Assembly (NCBI GenBank): GCA_023428245.1
Contig: JAEYYX010000105.1
Location: 48,084 to 112,083, forward strand
DNA: 64,000 bases
Direction of reading: 5' to 3'
DNA from: Pseudomonadota bacterium
GTDB lineage: Bacteria; Myxococcota_A; Polyangia; Polyangiales; Polyangiaceae
Each line of letters starts with the position of its first letter. The first letter of the stretch is position 1. Shown piece by piece: positions 1 to 7,501 of the stretch. Both the position numbers and the translations under genes were made by a program. The notes below the pieces were generated by a model that saw nothing but the letters and a program-made list of their open reading frames with translations, did no database searches and was not told the origin of the DNA.

Positions 1-2
1 GC

Positions 3-962
3 CTCGACAACGGCGACGGAGACGGAGAGGAGACGGGCCGCGACGGGATCCTCGGCGTCGGAGAAATCGACCAGAGCGCCTACCTCTGCAATGGCGACGA
101 TGGAGTCGACGGAGCGACGGGTCCCACGGGCCCCACTGGTCCCACGGGCGCAACAGGCCCCGAAGGCCCAGAAGGCCCCACAGGTCCCGTGGGTGCAACG
201 GGACCCACGGGTCCCGAGGGTCCCCCCGGACCGCTAGGCCCCATCGGCGACGCAGGCCCCACTGGTCCCACGGGCGACGCAGGTCCCCAAGGCCCGACTG
301 GCCCCACTGGCGATGCGGGTCCCCAAGGCCCCGCTGGCGCGACCGGCCCCAGCGGCTACAGCGCACTCTTCACACAGACATCGATCAATACTCAAGGCGG
401 CTGCGCAGGCGCCGGAGTTCGCATCGACAGCGGTCTGGACACGAACCGAAATGGGACGCTCGATGTTTCTGAGATCCAAGCCACAAGCTACGTTTGCTCG
501 GCGGCGGGCGGCGATGCGTCGAGCCAAACAGTCGTGGATGCGTCCGGCGTCCCTCTCGGCGACGAGCTCGCCACAGGCCCGACCGGGATCACGTTCCGAA
601 CGATCACGGGTTACATCGTTACGCTCGGCTGGGACGGCGAGCCCGTCCCGGTCAGATATGTGGATTTCAGTGGTTCAAACTGCAGCGGAGACCCTAAGCT
701 CTTCTTCGAACAGTCCGGAGGCAAGCTCCACGAAATGTCAGCGTTCTGGTCCCCCTACAACGGCAAGTATCTGGTCCCCACTGGCACGGTGACGAACGGA
801 GTGATCGCCTCGTCCCCGCAGGACTCTCTCAGCTACTACGAGACGGGTGTGGGATGCACAAACTACAATGCGGCGGGTGCCCAGGAGTGGTCCACGAACC
901 AGCTCGACGGTCCGGACCTCGGTCTCCCCCCGTTCATTAACGGGCCGCTCCGTCTCGAGTAA
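3..962 (+). CDS. Collagen-like repeat protein, 5' end outside the window
   Basis: The reading frame is open from the first bases of the window, so only the C-terminal ~319 residues are seen. In order they are: a partial EF-hand-like segment (DNGDGDG, then EIDQSAYLCNG), about 30 Gly-X-Y triplets rich in GPT, GPQ and GDA, a second copy of the calcium-loop-like motif (GLDTNRNGTLD, EIQATSYVC), and a ~150-residue tail with several cysteines. The D/N-rich motif ending in YVC(N)G resembles the DUF7151 family that often flanks collagen repeats in myxobacterial surface proteins. It is probably exported and surface-associated, but the signal peptide is not visible. GTG codons within the repeat (for example at 189) could be mistaken for a start. 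Identification as collagen-like is secure; function is unknown. Confidence 0.85.
   Translation, partial: LDNGDGDGEETGRDGILGVGEIDQSAYLCNGDDGVDGATGPTGPTGPTGATGPEGPEGPTGPVGATGPTGPEGPPGPLGPIGDAGPTGPTGDAGPQGPTGPTGDAGPQGPAGATGPSGYSALFTQTSINTQGGCAGAGVRIDSGLDTNRNGTLDVSEIQATSYVCSAAGGDASSQTVVDASGVPLGDELATGPTGITFRTITGYIVTLGWDGEPVPVRYVDFSGSNCSGDPKLFFEQSGGKLHEMSAFWSPYNGKYLVPTGTVTNGVIASSPQDSLSYYETGVGCTNYNAAGAQEWSTNQLDGPDLGLPPFINGPLRLE
93..362 (+). repeat. Collagen-type Gly-X-Y coding repeat
   Basis: About 30 consecutive 9-base units encode Gly-X-Y triplets (GPT, GPE, GDA, GPQ, GAT). The third-position variation between units argues that the protein repeat is under selection and is not a recent DNA-level duplication only. 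Confidence 0.85.
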
Positions 963-1080
963 TCCGGAGAACACACGGCGGGCTCGTGCAAGCGAGCCCG
1001 CGCTTCGTACCTTCTCGGGCAACAGAGCCAATCGCGAGAAGAGCGCCCCTCCCCGCTGCTGCTTCCGACCAATGTTCAGG

Positions 1081-1171
1081 CCCAAAAACTGGCCCGTACA
1101 AGGTCGCCCATACAAGGTCGCCCATACAAAACGGCCCGCGCAAATGGCCCGCGCAAATGGCCTGTACAAAA

Positions 1172-1174
<3 letters not shown>
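1081..1174. repeat. Degenerate 12-14 bp tandem repeat touching tRNA-Asp
   Basis: Seven head-to-tail units can be laid out with starts at 1081, 1093, 1107, 1121, 1135, 1148 and 1161. Each begins CCC or CCT and carries a central CAA (for example CCCATACAAGGTCG and CCCGCGCAAATGG). The last unit ends in the TGG that is the complement of the encoded CCA of the minus-strand tRNA-Asp. The array therefore lies immediately 3' of that tRNA. Confidence 0.6.
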
Positions 1175-1248
<74 letters not shown>

Positions 1249-1621
1249 GTGTCTCAGCTCGGCCGAGACTATTTTTCGTCGAAAGCACTCTGAGGGAGCT
1301 CTTTCGACGCTCCCTGGCGGGGCGGGGCCGAAGCCCTGTCTCGTTCAGGGAGCGCGTGTTTAGCATGCGGGATTCCCTAATCAAGAGTGATTTCACGGTT
1401 CCGCACACGAAGTCGTTTTTCTTCGGGCGGGGCGCCGAGAAAGCACTCTTCTGCATGCGGGCGAGCCCTGAGCGCTTCCCCAGCGCAAGACGCGTGGGAG
1501 GCAGACCTTCTCTTTGCCGTCGGTCGAGGCGAGTTCTGCGCCAAGAGCGGTTGAAAGTCGGTCCAAATTTGGGGAGGACTCCGCATCCGAACAGATCAAA
1601 AGAGATCGGCTCGAAAAGAAA
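1249..1621. other. Intergenic region between tRNA-Asp and valS
   Basis: No gene is supported in these 373 bases. It must hold the tRNA-Asp promoter (minus) and the valS promoter (plus), but no convincing -35/-10 pair stands out. Three related elements, GGGAGC at 1294-1299, GCTCCCTG at 1309-1316 and CAGGGAGC at 1346-1353, allow the middle one to pair with either neighbour. A perfect palindrome CCAAATTTGG lies at 1562-1571. Confidence 0.5.
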
Positions 1622-4285
1622 ATGACTCAGACCCCCTTCAAGACCGTCGACCCGAGCGCCCTCCCGAAGCATTTCGAATCCCAAGAGGCCGAGAAGCGCT
1701 GGAACGAAGTGTGGCAAACCACGGGCACCTATCACTACGATCCTTCGCGCCCCCGCGAGGATAACTTCGTGGTCGACACGCCTCCGCCGACCGTGAGCGG
1801 CTCACTCCATGTCGGGCACGTCTTTTCTTATACGCACGCCGACGTGATCGCCCGCTTCCAGCGGATGACGGGAAAAAACGTCTTTTACCCGATGGGCTGG
1901 GACGACAACGGTCTCCCCACGGAGCGCCGCGTCCAAAATTACTTCAACGTCCGCTGCGAGCCGACCGAAAAGTACGTTCCGGACCTGAAACTCACGGAAG
2001 CCACCGGCGACAAGAAGAAGGAACGCCCGCGCCTGGTCGGTCGCCAAAACTTCATCGAACTTTGTGAGCAGCTCACCCGCGTCGACGAGAAAGCATTCGA
2101 AGGACTGTTTCAGCGCCTCGGCCTCTCTGTCGATTGGCGCCAAACCTACGAGACGATCAACGCGCGCTCCCGTAAACAGGCGCAGCTCTCGTTCCTCGAT
2201 CTTTATAAGAAGGGCTACGCTTACCAGTCGGTCGCCCCGACCATGTGGGACGTTGATTTCCAGACCGCCGTCGCCCAGGCAGAGGTCCACGATCGCCCCA
2301 AACAGGGCCATTTCCATCACATCGAGTTCGGCGTCCAAGGCTCCGACGAGACCTTCACGATCGCGACCACGCGTCCCGAGCTCTTGCCCGCCTGTGTGGG
2401 CGTCACGGCTCATCCGAGTGACGCTCGTTACCAGCACCTGTTCGGCAAACTCGCCATCACGCCGCTCTTCCGCACTCCGGTCCCGATCTTCCCGAGCGAG
2501 CTCGCGGATCCCGAAAAAGGCAGCGGGATTCTCATGGTCTGCACCTTCGGAGATCAGACCGACGTTCATTGGTGGCGTCAGGAGAAGCTCCCCTCGCGCC
2601 AGATCATCGGAAAGAGCGGCCGCCTCGAGCCGATCGAATTCGGCAGCGCGGGCTTCCCGAGCGAAAACCCGCAAGCAGCTCAGGAGTTCTATAGCGCTCT
2701 TGTCGGCAAGAGTGTCACTCAGGCGCGCGACGCCATCGTGAATCTGCTCCGCGATCCGACGGGCGGCGCCACACACCAGAGAGCGCCGCTCGTACGCGAT
2801 CCGATCCCCGTCGAACAAGCCGTCAAGTTCTTCGAGAAAGGTGAGCGCCCGCTCGAGTTCCTCTCGACCCGGCAGTGGTTCGTGAAATTGGTGCAAGAGA
2901 AGGAGAACCTTCTCAAGAAAGGCGAGGAGATCGCCTGGCACCCCGAGTTCATGCATGCGCGCTACCGCGACTGGACCCAGAACCTGAGCATCGATTGGTG
3001 TGTCTCTAGGCAGCGCTACTTCGGCGTGCCGATCCCCGTCTGGTTCCCGCTCTCCAAGGAGGGCGCCGTCGACTGGGGGCACCCGATCCTTCCCGACGAA
3101 GCGACGCTCCCCGTCGATCCGATGGCGGACGCTCCGCCCGGCTTCGATGAATCGCAGCGCGGTCAGCCCGGCGGATTCGTCGGCGAAACGGACATCTTCG
3201 ACACCTGGTTCACCAGCTCGCTCACTCCTCAAATCGGCTCCCACTGGGGACTCGATGAGGATCGCCACAAAAAGCTCTTCCCCGCCGACATCCGGCCCCA
3301 GAGCCACGAGATCATCCGAACCTGGGCTTTTTATACGATCGCCAAGGCCATGCTCCATTCGGGCACGGTGCCCTGGAAGAACATCGTGATCAGCGGCTGG
3401 ATCCTCGATCCGGACCGCAAGAAGATGTCAAAGAGTCAGGGCAACGTGGTCACCCCCATGCACCTGTTCGACGAACACGGCGTCGACGCCGTGCGCTACT
3501 GGGCCGCGAGCGCGCGACTCGGTGCGGATACAGCCTTCGATCCGCAGGTGTTCAAGATCGGACGCCGCCTGACGACAAAACTGTGGAACGCGGCGAAGTT
3601 CGTGCTCTCTCACGCAGGCGAAAAAGGACCGATCACGAACGAACTCGATCGCGCCTTCTTGGCGGAGCTGCGCTCGCTCGTCCACCGCGTCACCGAACTC
3701 CAGGCGAGCTTCCACTACGCCCAGGCGCTCCAAGAGACCGAGACTTTCTTCTGGACGCAGTTCACCGACACCTACCTCGAGCTCTCGAAGCCCCGCGCCT
3801 GGCAATCGGACGTTCCCGGCAGCGTGCAGTATCCGGCCGAAGAGCGGAACTCCGCCGTCACGACGCTCCGCCTCGGACTCTCTGTCCTCTTGCGCCTGCT
3901 CGCCCCGACCCTCCCCTACATCACCGAAGAGATCTGGTCCTGGGTGTTCGCGGAAGAGACAGGCGAAAAAACCATTCACCGCGCGCCGTGGCCGACCGTC
4001 GCGGACATCGAGGCGCCGTCCCCGAGCGAACCGGACGCGTTTGCGCTTTGTGTGGCCGCCTTCTCGGCGATCAACAAAGCCAAAGCAGATCACCAAGTCT
4101 CCGCCGGCCGTGTCGTCTCGAGCCTGACGCTCCGCGCCGCCTCAAAGACATTGGAACAAGCGCGAGCGGTCTTGGCGTCTGCGCTCGAAGCAGCTCGCGT
4201 GACCACCTCTGAGCTCAGCGCGAGCGACGAGGTTCCTGAGGGGAGCTTCGCCGTCGAAAAGATCGAATTCGCTCCGAAACTATGA
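1622..4285 (+). CDS. valS: Valyl-tRNA synthetase (archaeal-like type)
   Basis: Class I aminoacyl-tRNA synthetase that charges tRNA-Val in the cytoplasm. Signatures are the HVGH ATP-binding motif near residue 60, the editing (CP1) domain in the first half, KMSKSQG near residue 604 and a C-terminal anticodon-binding domain. After HVGH the protein reads YPMGWDDNGLPTERRVQNY, where Escherichia coli ValRS has a GTDHAGIA motif; this is the archaeal/Rickettsia type of ValRS. At 887 residues it is shorter than E. coli ValRS (951) and lacks an obvious C-terminal coiled-coil arm. I chose the ATG at 1622 because homology begins there; the frame is open further upstream to a TTG at 1514 but that extension is not family-like. 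Confidence 0.95.
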   Translation: MTQTPFKTVDPSALPKHFESQEAEKRWNEVWQTTGTYHYDPSRPREDNFVVDTPPPTVSGSLHVGHVFSYTHADVIARFQRMTGKNVFYPMGWDDNGLPTERRVQNYFNVRCEPTEKYVPDLKLTEATGDKKKERPRLVGRQNFIELCEQLTRVDEKAFEGLFQRLGLSVDWRQTYETINARSRKQAQLSFLDLYKKGYAYQSVAPTMWDVDFQTAVAQAEVHDRPKQGHFHHIEFGVQGSDETFTIATTRPELLPACVGVTAHPSDARYQHLFGKLAITPLFRTPVPIFPSELADPEKGSGILMVCTFGDQTDVHWWRQEKLPSRQIIGKSGRLEPIEFGSAGFPSENPQAAQEFYSALVGKSVTQARDAIVNLLRDPTGGATHQRAPLVRDPIPVEQAVKFFEKGERPLEFLSTRQWFVKLVQEKENLLKKGEEIAWHPEFMHARYRDWTQNLSIDWCVSRQRYFGVPIPVWFPLSKEGAVDWGHPILPDEATLPVDPMADAPPGFDESQRGQPGGFVGETDIFDTWFTSSLTPQIGSHWGLDEDRHKKLFPADIRPQSHEIIRTWAFYTIAKAMLHSGTVPWKNIVISGWILDPDRKKMSKSQGNVVTPMHLFDEHGVDAVRYWAASARLGADTAFDPQVFKIGRRLTTKLWNAAKFVLSHAGEKGPITNELDRAFLAELRSLVHRVTELQASFHYAQALQETETFFWTQFTDTYLELSKPRAWQSDVPGSVQYPAEERNSAVTTLRLGLSVLLRLLAPTLPYITEEIWSWVFAEETGEKTIHRAPWPTVADIEAPSPSEPDAFALCVAAFSAINKAKADHQVSAGRVVSSLTLRAASKTLEQARAVLASALEAARVTTSELSASDEVPEGSFAVEKIEFAPKL

Positions 4286-4296
4286 GGTGACCCGAT

Positions 4297-4329
4297 AGGT
4301 CGGTCTACGCCAATGCTGCCGACCGGCCT
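4297..4329 (+). terminator. Hairpin after valS, no U-tract
   Basis: Arms AGGTCGGTC (4297-4305) and GACCGGCCT (4321-4329) can form nine pairs with one G-U, 11 bases after the valS stop. There is no run of T afterwards, so it may stabilise the 3' end or assist Rho-dependent termination and is not a classical intrinsic terminator. Confidence 0.35.
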
Positions 4330-4518
4330 GCCTCACTCGATGAGTTTGTTCTGCGCTGCTGCTCGCGTGCTCCCGTGACCCTGAGCGCGCGCGGCAGAAC
4401 TCCGTGAAACCTGACAGGCCGACCCTGGCCCCGTCTCGGATCTCCACCCAGGCGCAGTAGAGTTCTAAGAGACAGCTTCGGACCGCTATCCTGTTTCTGT
4501 GTGTTAAGCATTTGTGAC

Positions 4519-4548
4519 TTGACGCGCTCGCGCGCACCCAAGCACAAT
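4519..4548 (+). promoter_or_regulatory. Possible sigma-70-type promoter
   Basis: TTGACG (4519-4524) is separated by 18 bases from CACAAT (4543-4548). It points into the otherwise empty region before the small ORF. The match is moderate and unsupported by any transcript evidence. Confidence 0.3.
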
Positions 4549-4865
4549 CCACTCACAGATCGGCCTCACGAAACTCGGCCGGCTGCTTTTCGAAAAAAAC
4601 AGGCACTCTAAGCTCTTCCTTCTCGACCACGGCCTATTGCCCTATCGCTGAGCGCAGCATCATCGTGCCCGAGCGGGCCCCCGGCGAGCCCGTCGACGCC
4701 ACAATGCTCCTCGACTGCGCCGAGTGGAAAGCGAACGGTTCTGTGTTCGTGGACCTGTCGAAGAGTGCGCCCATGGTCGTCCCTGAAGGGTAATGCGGAG
4801 GCAAACTGCCGGGGGGGCGCGGTTCGTGGCCGGTTTTCTCCCGGCGGAGGTCCCAGAAACCCCTC

Positions 4866-4921
4866 TGCACGCCGTGCAATCGCCCTTCCCACACTCCGGA
4901 AGCCCCTTTGCACGCCGTGCA
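4866..4921. repeat. Duplicated perfect palindrome TGCACGCCGTGCA
   Basis: Two identical 13-bp palindromes (4866-4878 and 4909-4921) lie 43 bp apart, about four helical turns. Each sits in a longer shared context (CCCCT before, ATCGC after). The layout is that of paired operators or a recently duplicated element. Confidence 0.55.
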
Positions 4922-5161
4922 ATCGCTTCGCTGCCGTTTCTCCCGGATCCAGCACGCCGACGGGCGGTGACGCGCGGCTCTCCCGGCCCGTTTGCCCAGC
5001 CACTCCGCGGTTTTTGACGCCGAAGGGGCGAGCTTTCCGCGCGGAACGCTTGCGGGGCGCTGTCTGGAGCGCTAAGCACCGGCCTCGATTTTCGGCTCGC
5101 GGACGACTTTGAAGCACCGCGTCCACCGCGCCTTCGAAGAACGCACGCGAAAGAGAACAGC

Positions 5162-5323
5162 ATGTCGAACTACGCAGTCTGGAATGTCCGCCTCCGTCAC
5201 GAATCCCTCTCCAAGGACCGCAAGGGAAAGTACCTGAGCCGCCGCAAGCGCGCGCGCATCGGCCTCCAGGAAGCCCTCGACCGCAAGTCGGGCTCCTCGG
5301 CTGAAGGCGAAGCGCAGGGCTGA
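5162..5323 (+). CDS. Small basic protein, 53 residues, unrecognised
   Basis: ATG at 5162 opens a 53-codon frame whose product is strongly basic in its middle (SKDRKGKYLSRRKRARIGL), with an acidic, Ser/Gly-rich tail. A purine-rich stretch (GAAAGAGAA) lies about 4-12 bases upstream and could act as ribosome binding site. A strong intrinsic terminator follows 67 bases after the stop, which supports a real, independently transcribed small gene. The composition would suit a nucleic-acid- or ribosome-binding peptide, but I recognise no family and assign no function. Confidence 0.5.
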   Translation: MSNYAVWNVRLRHESLSKDRKGKYLSRRKRARIGLQEALDRKSGSSAEGEAQG

Positions 5324-5390
5324 GCCGAAGTGTGGGGCCGGGAGAAGAGCTTCAGCTCAGAGTCCCCGACTCCCCTTCGAGAACCAAAAG

Positions 5391-5431
5391 ACGCCGCGAG
5401 CCATAGGGCTCGGGGCGTTTTTTGTTTTGTC
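5391..5431 (+). terminator. Strong intrinsic terminator
   Basis: Arms ACGCCGCGAGCC (5391-5402) and GGCTCGGGGCGT (5407-5418) form 11 pairs with one G-G mismatch around an ATAG loop. A T-rich tract with six consecutive T follows. It closes the transcript of the small basic ORF. Confidence 0.9.
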
Positions 5432-5574
5432 TCCTGCACCCCTCGGGCGTCTTGGCCCCGGCCCATCACCTCCGCCTGAGCTCGGCCGAGCCTTCGCCCT
5501 TCCGCACCTTCGGTACCTGGACCGATTGGACATTGTTCCCTAGCCTCGGGCACCCCATTTCGGGTCGATCTCTT

Positions 5575-7431
5575 ATGTCTCTCCTCTCAGTGATCCATTC
5601 GTCCCTCGCGAGCGTTGGCTCGAGTGCCGTCGACTTCCCCGCGATGGTCGCTTCAGCTGCCGAATCCGTCTACCAAGGGGCCGATCTGCTCGCAGCGGCG
5701 GGCAAGAGGATCTGGGATACGAAGCCGTTCCAGAAGCCAGTTTGGACTGGAATCATGTTCGGCCTGCGCGTCGCGCTCTGCGTGCTCGGCGCTCTCTTCC
5801 TCATCTATGAGGTGCGCGCCCGCCGCATGGGCGAGCCCGTGCGCGAGAGAACGAAGAAGCGTCTCGCGCTCCTGTTCACGGTGCTCGCGTTCGGTGCCTA
5901 CTTCGACTTCGGGAATCCGAACACCCGCTACAGCGAGTACTACCACCGGCATGAGCTCTACCACTACTATCTCGGCTCGAAGTACTTCGACGAGATCGGC
6001 TACCAGCGCCTCTACGATTGCACGCTGATCGCCGAGGTCGACAACGGCCGCAAAGCTCAGGTGGCCAAGCGCGAGGTCCGCGATCTGCGCGTGAACCTGA
6101 TCAAAAAGGTCGAAGATACGTACATCCTCACGGAACCCGAGATCTGCAAGAAACACTTCACGCCTGAGCGATGGGACGCATTCCGGAAGGACGTCGACTG
6201 GTTCTACAACTCCGCCCGCGGCTCCTACTGGGACCGGATGCAACAGGACCACGGCTATAACCCGCCGCCTGTTTGGACGATGACCGGAAAGGTCATCGCC
6301 AGTATCGCCCCAGCAAGCGACGGCTTCTTCAAGGCCCTCGCGGCGATCGACGTCACGCTCCAGATCGGCATGACAGTGCTCATTTGGTGGGCCTTCGGCT
6401 ATCGAGCCGGCGCCGTCTCAGCCATCTTCTGGGGCTGCAACGCAGCGGCGAACTTCTACTGGACCGGGGGCGCGTTCTTGCGCCAGGACTGGGTGTTCCT
6501 CTTGGTGCTCTCCGTCTGTTTGGCGCGAAAGAAGAAGCCCTTCTGGGCGGGAGCCGCGCTCATGTGGTCAGCGCTCCTGCGCGTCTTCCCCGGGGCCCTC
6601 TTCGGCGGCTGGGCGATGATGGTGCTCATCTTCCTGATCCAGCGGCTGCGCGGTCGGCCTGCCGCGCCTGGGGACAGGGGATTCCTCTCCTATCTCCACC
6701 CAGACCACCGCCGCCTGATCGCGGGCGCCTTCATCGCCCTCTCAGTGCTCGTCCCGCTCTCCATCGTGGGCGGCGGCGGCGTGCAGGCCTGGAAGGATTT
6801 CTCCCATCACATCGGCGTCCACAAGCGCACCCCTCTGACCAATCACATGGGGCTCCCGACCATCCTCTCCCACACCTGGGAAGGGCGCATGCGCTTCACG
6901 CGGGACAATAACCTCGACGATGCGTTCCAGAAGTGGAAAGATGGGCGCAACCAGCGCAAAGACGAGCGTCAGTTCATCCAGTACGGGATCTTCCTGACCT
7001 TCCTGCTCTGGATTGGCTGGGCTCTGCACCGTTCGAAGCTGCTCTGGATGGCTCCCGCGCTCAGCTTGCCGCTCGTGCTCTGCCTCACCGACCTGACTTG
7101 TTACTACTACTCGATGTTCATCATCGCAGGCGTGCTCACCAAAGTCAGAAAGCCGATCGGTATCTTGCTCCTCGCCACGGCTACGGCGAGCGTGGTCCTG
7201 CTCGGCAGGGACATCGGTTACGCAGACGTGGGGCTCTCGGGCTTTTATTACGTCGACGACAACTTCACGGCCCAGAGCTACATCTTCCTCTTATTCTGCG
7301 GATTGATGCTCTTCAGCTACAGCCGTCCGCTCACGAAGGAGTCCTTCCTCGCTTTCTGGAACGGAAAGCCGGTAGTCCGCCGCCCGGAGCACCCTCCGCT
7401 CGAGAACCCGACGACGGTCTCCGGCGTCTGA
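5575..7431 (+). CDS. Polytopic membrane protein, possibly GT-C-like
   Basis: A 618-residue integral membrane protein with roughly 11 hydrophobic segments. The first lies near residues 55-77, followed by a ~170-residue soluble loop rich in Tyr, Arg and Glu (residues ~110-260), then closely packed helices to the C-terminus. The general layout, a short N-terminal helix pair, a large extracytoplasmic loop and many following helices, recalls GT-C-fold or DUF2029-like mannosyltransferases, but I cannot point to a diagnostic catalytic motif. The ATG at 5575 fits the start of the hydrophobic pattern; an in-frame TTG at 5422 lies inside the preceding terminator T-tract and is unlikely. No obvious Shine-Dalgarno sequence is seen. 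Function unknown. Confidence 0.75.
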   Translation: MSLLSVIHSSLASVGSSAVDFPAMVASAAESVYQGADLLAAAGKRIWDTKPFQKPVWTGIMFGLRVALCVLGALFLIYEVRARRMGEPVRERTKKRLALLFTVLAFGAYFDFGNPNTRYSEYYHRHELYHYYLGSKYFDEIGYQRLYDCTLIAEVDNGRKAQVAKREVRDLRVNLIKKVEDTYILTEPEICKKHFTPERWDAFRKDVDWFYNSARGSYWDRMQQDHGYNPPPVWTMTGKVIASIAPASDGFFKALAAIDVTLQIGMTVLIWWAFGYRAGAVSAIFWGCNAAANFYWTGGAFLRQDWVFLLVLSVCLARKKKPFWAGAALMWSALLRVFPGALFGGWAMMVLIFLIQRLRGRPAAPGDRGFLSYLHPDHRRLIAGAFIALSVLVPLSIVGGGGVQAWKDFSHHIGVHKRTPLTNHMGLPTILSHTWEGRMRFTRDNNLDDAFQKWKDGRNQRKDERQFIQYGIFLTFLLWIGWALHRSKLLWMAPALSLPLVLCLTDLTCYYYSMFIIAGVLTKVRKPIGILLLATATASVVLLGRDIGYADVGLSGFYYVDDNFTAQSYIFLLFCGLMLFSYSRPLTKESFLAFWNGKPVVRRPEHPPLENPTTVSGV

Positions 7432-7449
7432 AAGGAGTCCCCCGCGCAC

Positions 7450-7487
7450 TCGCCGCCCGGGCACTCCCGCGAGACTCGGGCCGGCGA
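7450..7487. terminator. GC-rich hairpin between convergent genes
   Basis: Arms TCGCCGCCCGGG (7450-7461) and CTCGGGCCGGCGA (7475-7487) pair over 12 positions with one bulge and one G-U. It lies between the convergent membrane-protein and dUTPase genes and has no T-tract on the exit side for the plus strand. Confidence 0.4.
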
Positions 7488-7501
7488 CTCCAAAAAAGAG
7501 A

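Larger units (their letters stand above)
4286..5161. other. Long stretch with no supported gene
   Basis: About 0.9 kb between valS and the small ORF at 5162. Minus-strand reading frames here are GC-rich and low in complexity and look like chance frames. It contains the hairpin after valS, a possible promoter (4519-4548), a short frame ending at 4793 and a duplicated palindromic element (4866-4921). The stretch may be a decayed gene or hold a small RNA. Confidence 0.5.

Noticed and set aside
1802..3358. 518-codon open frame opposite valS
   Set aside because: Antisense shadow: valS occupies the locus with intact motifs.
4665..4793. Short plus-strand frame from GTG 4665 ending MVVPEG before TAA at 4791
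   Set aside because: Reads like coding sequence but is only ~42 codons with no convincing ribosome binding site; may be a decayed gene, left unannotated.
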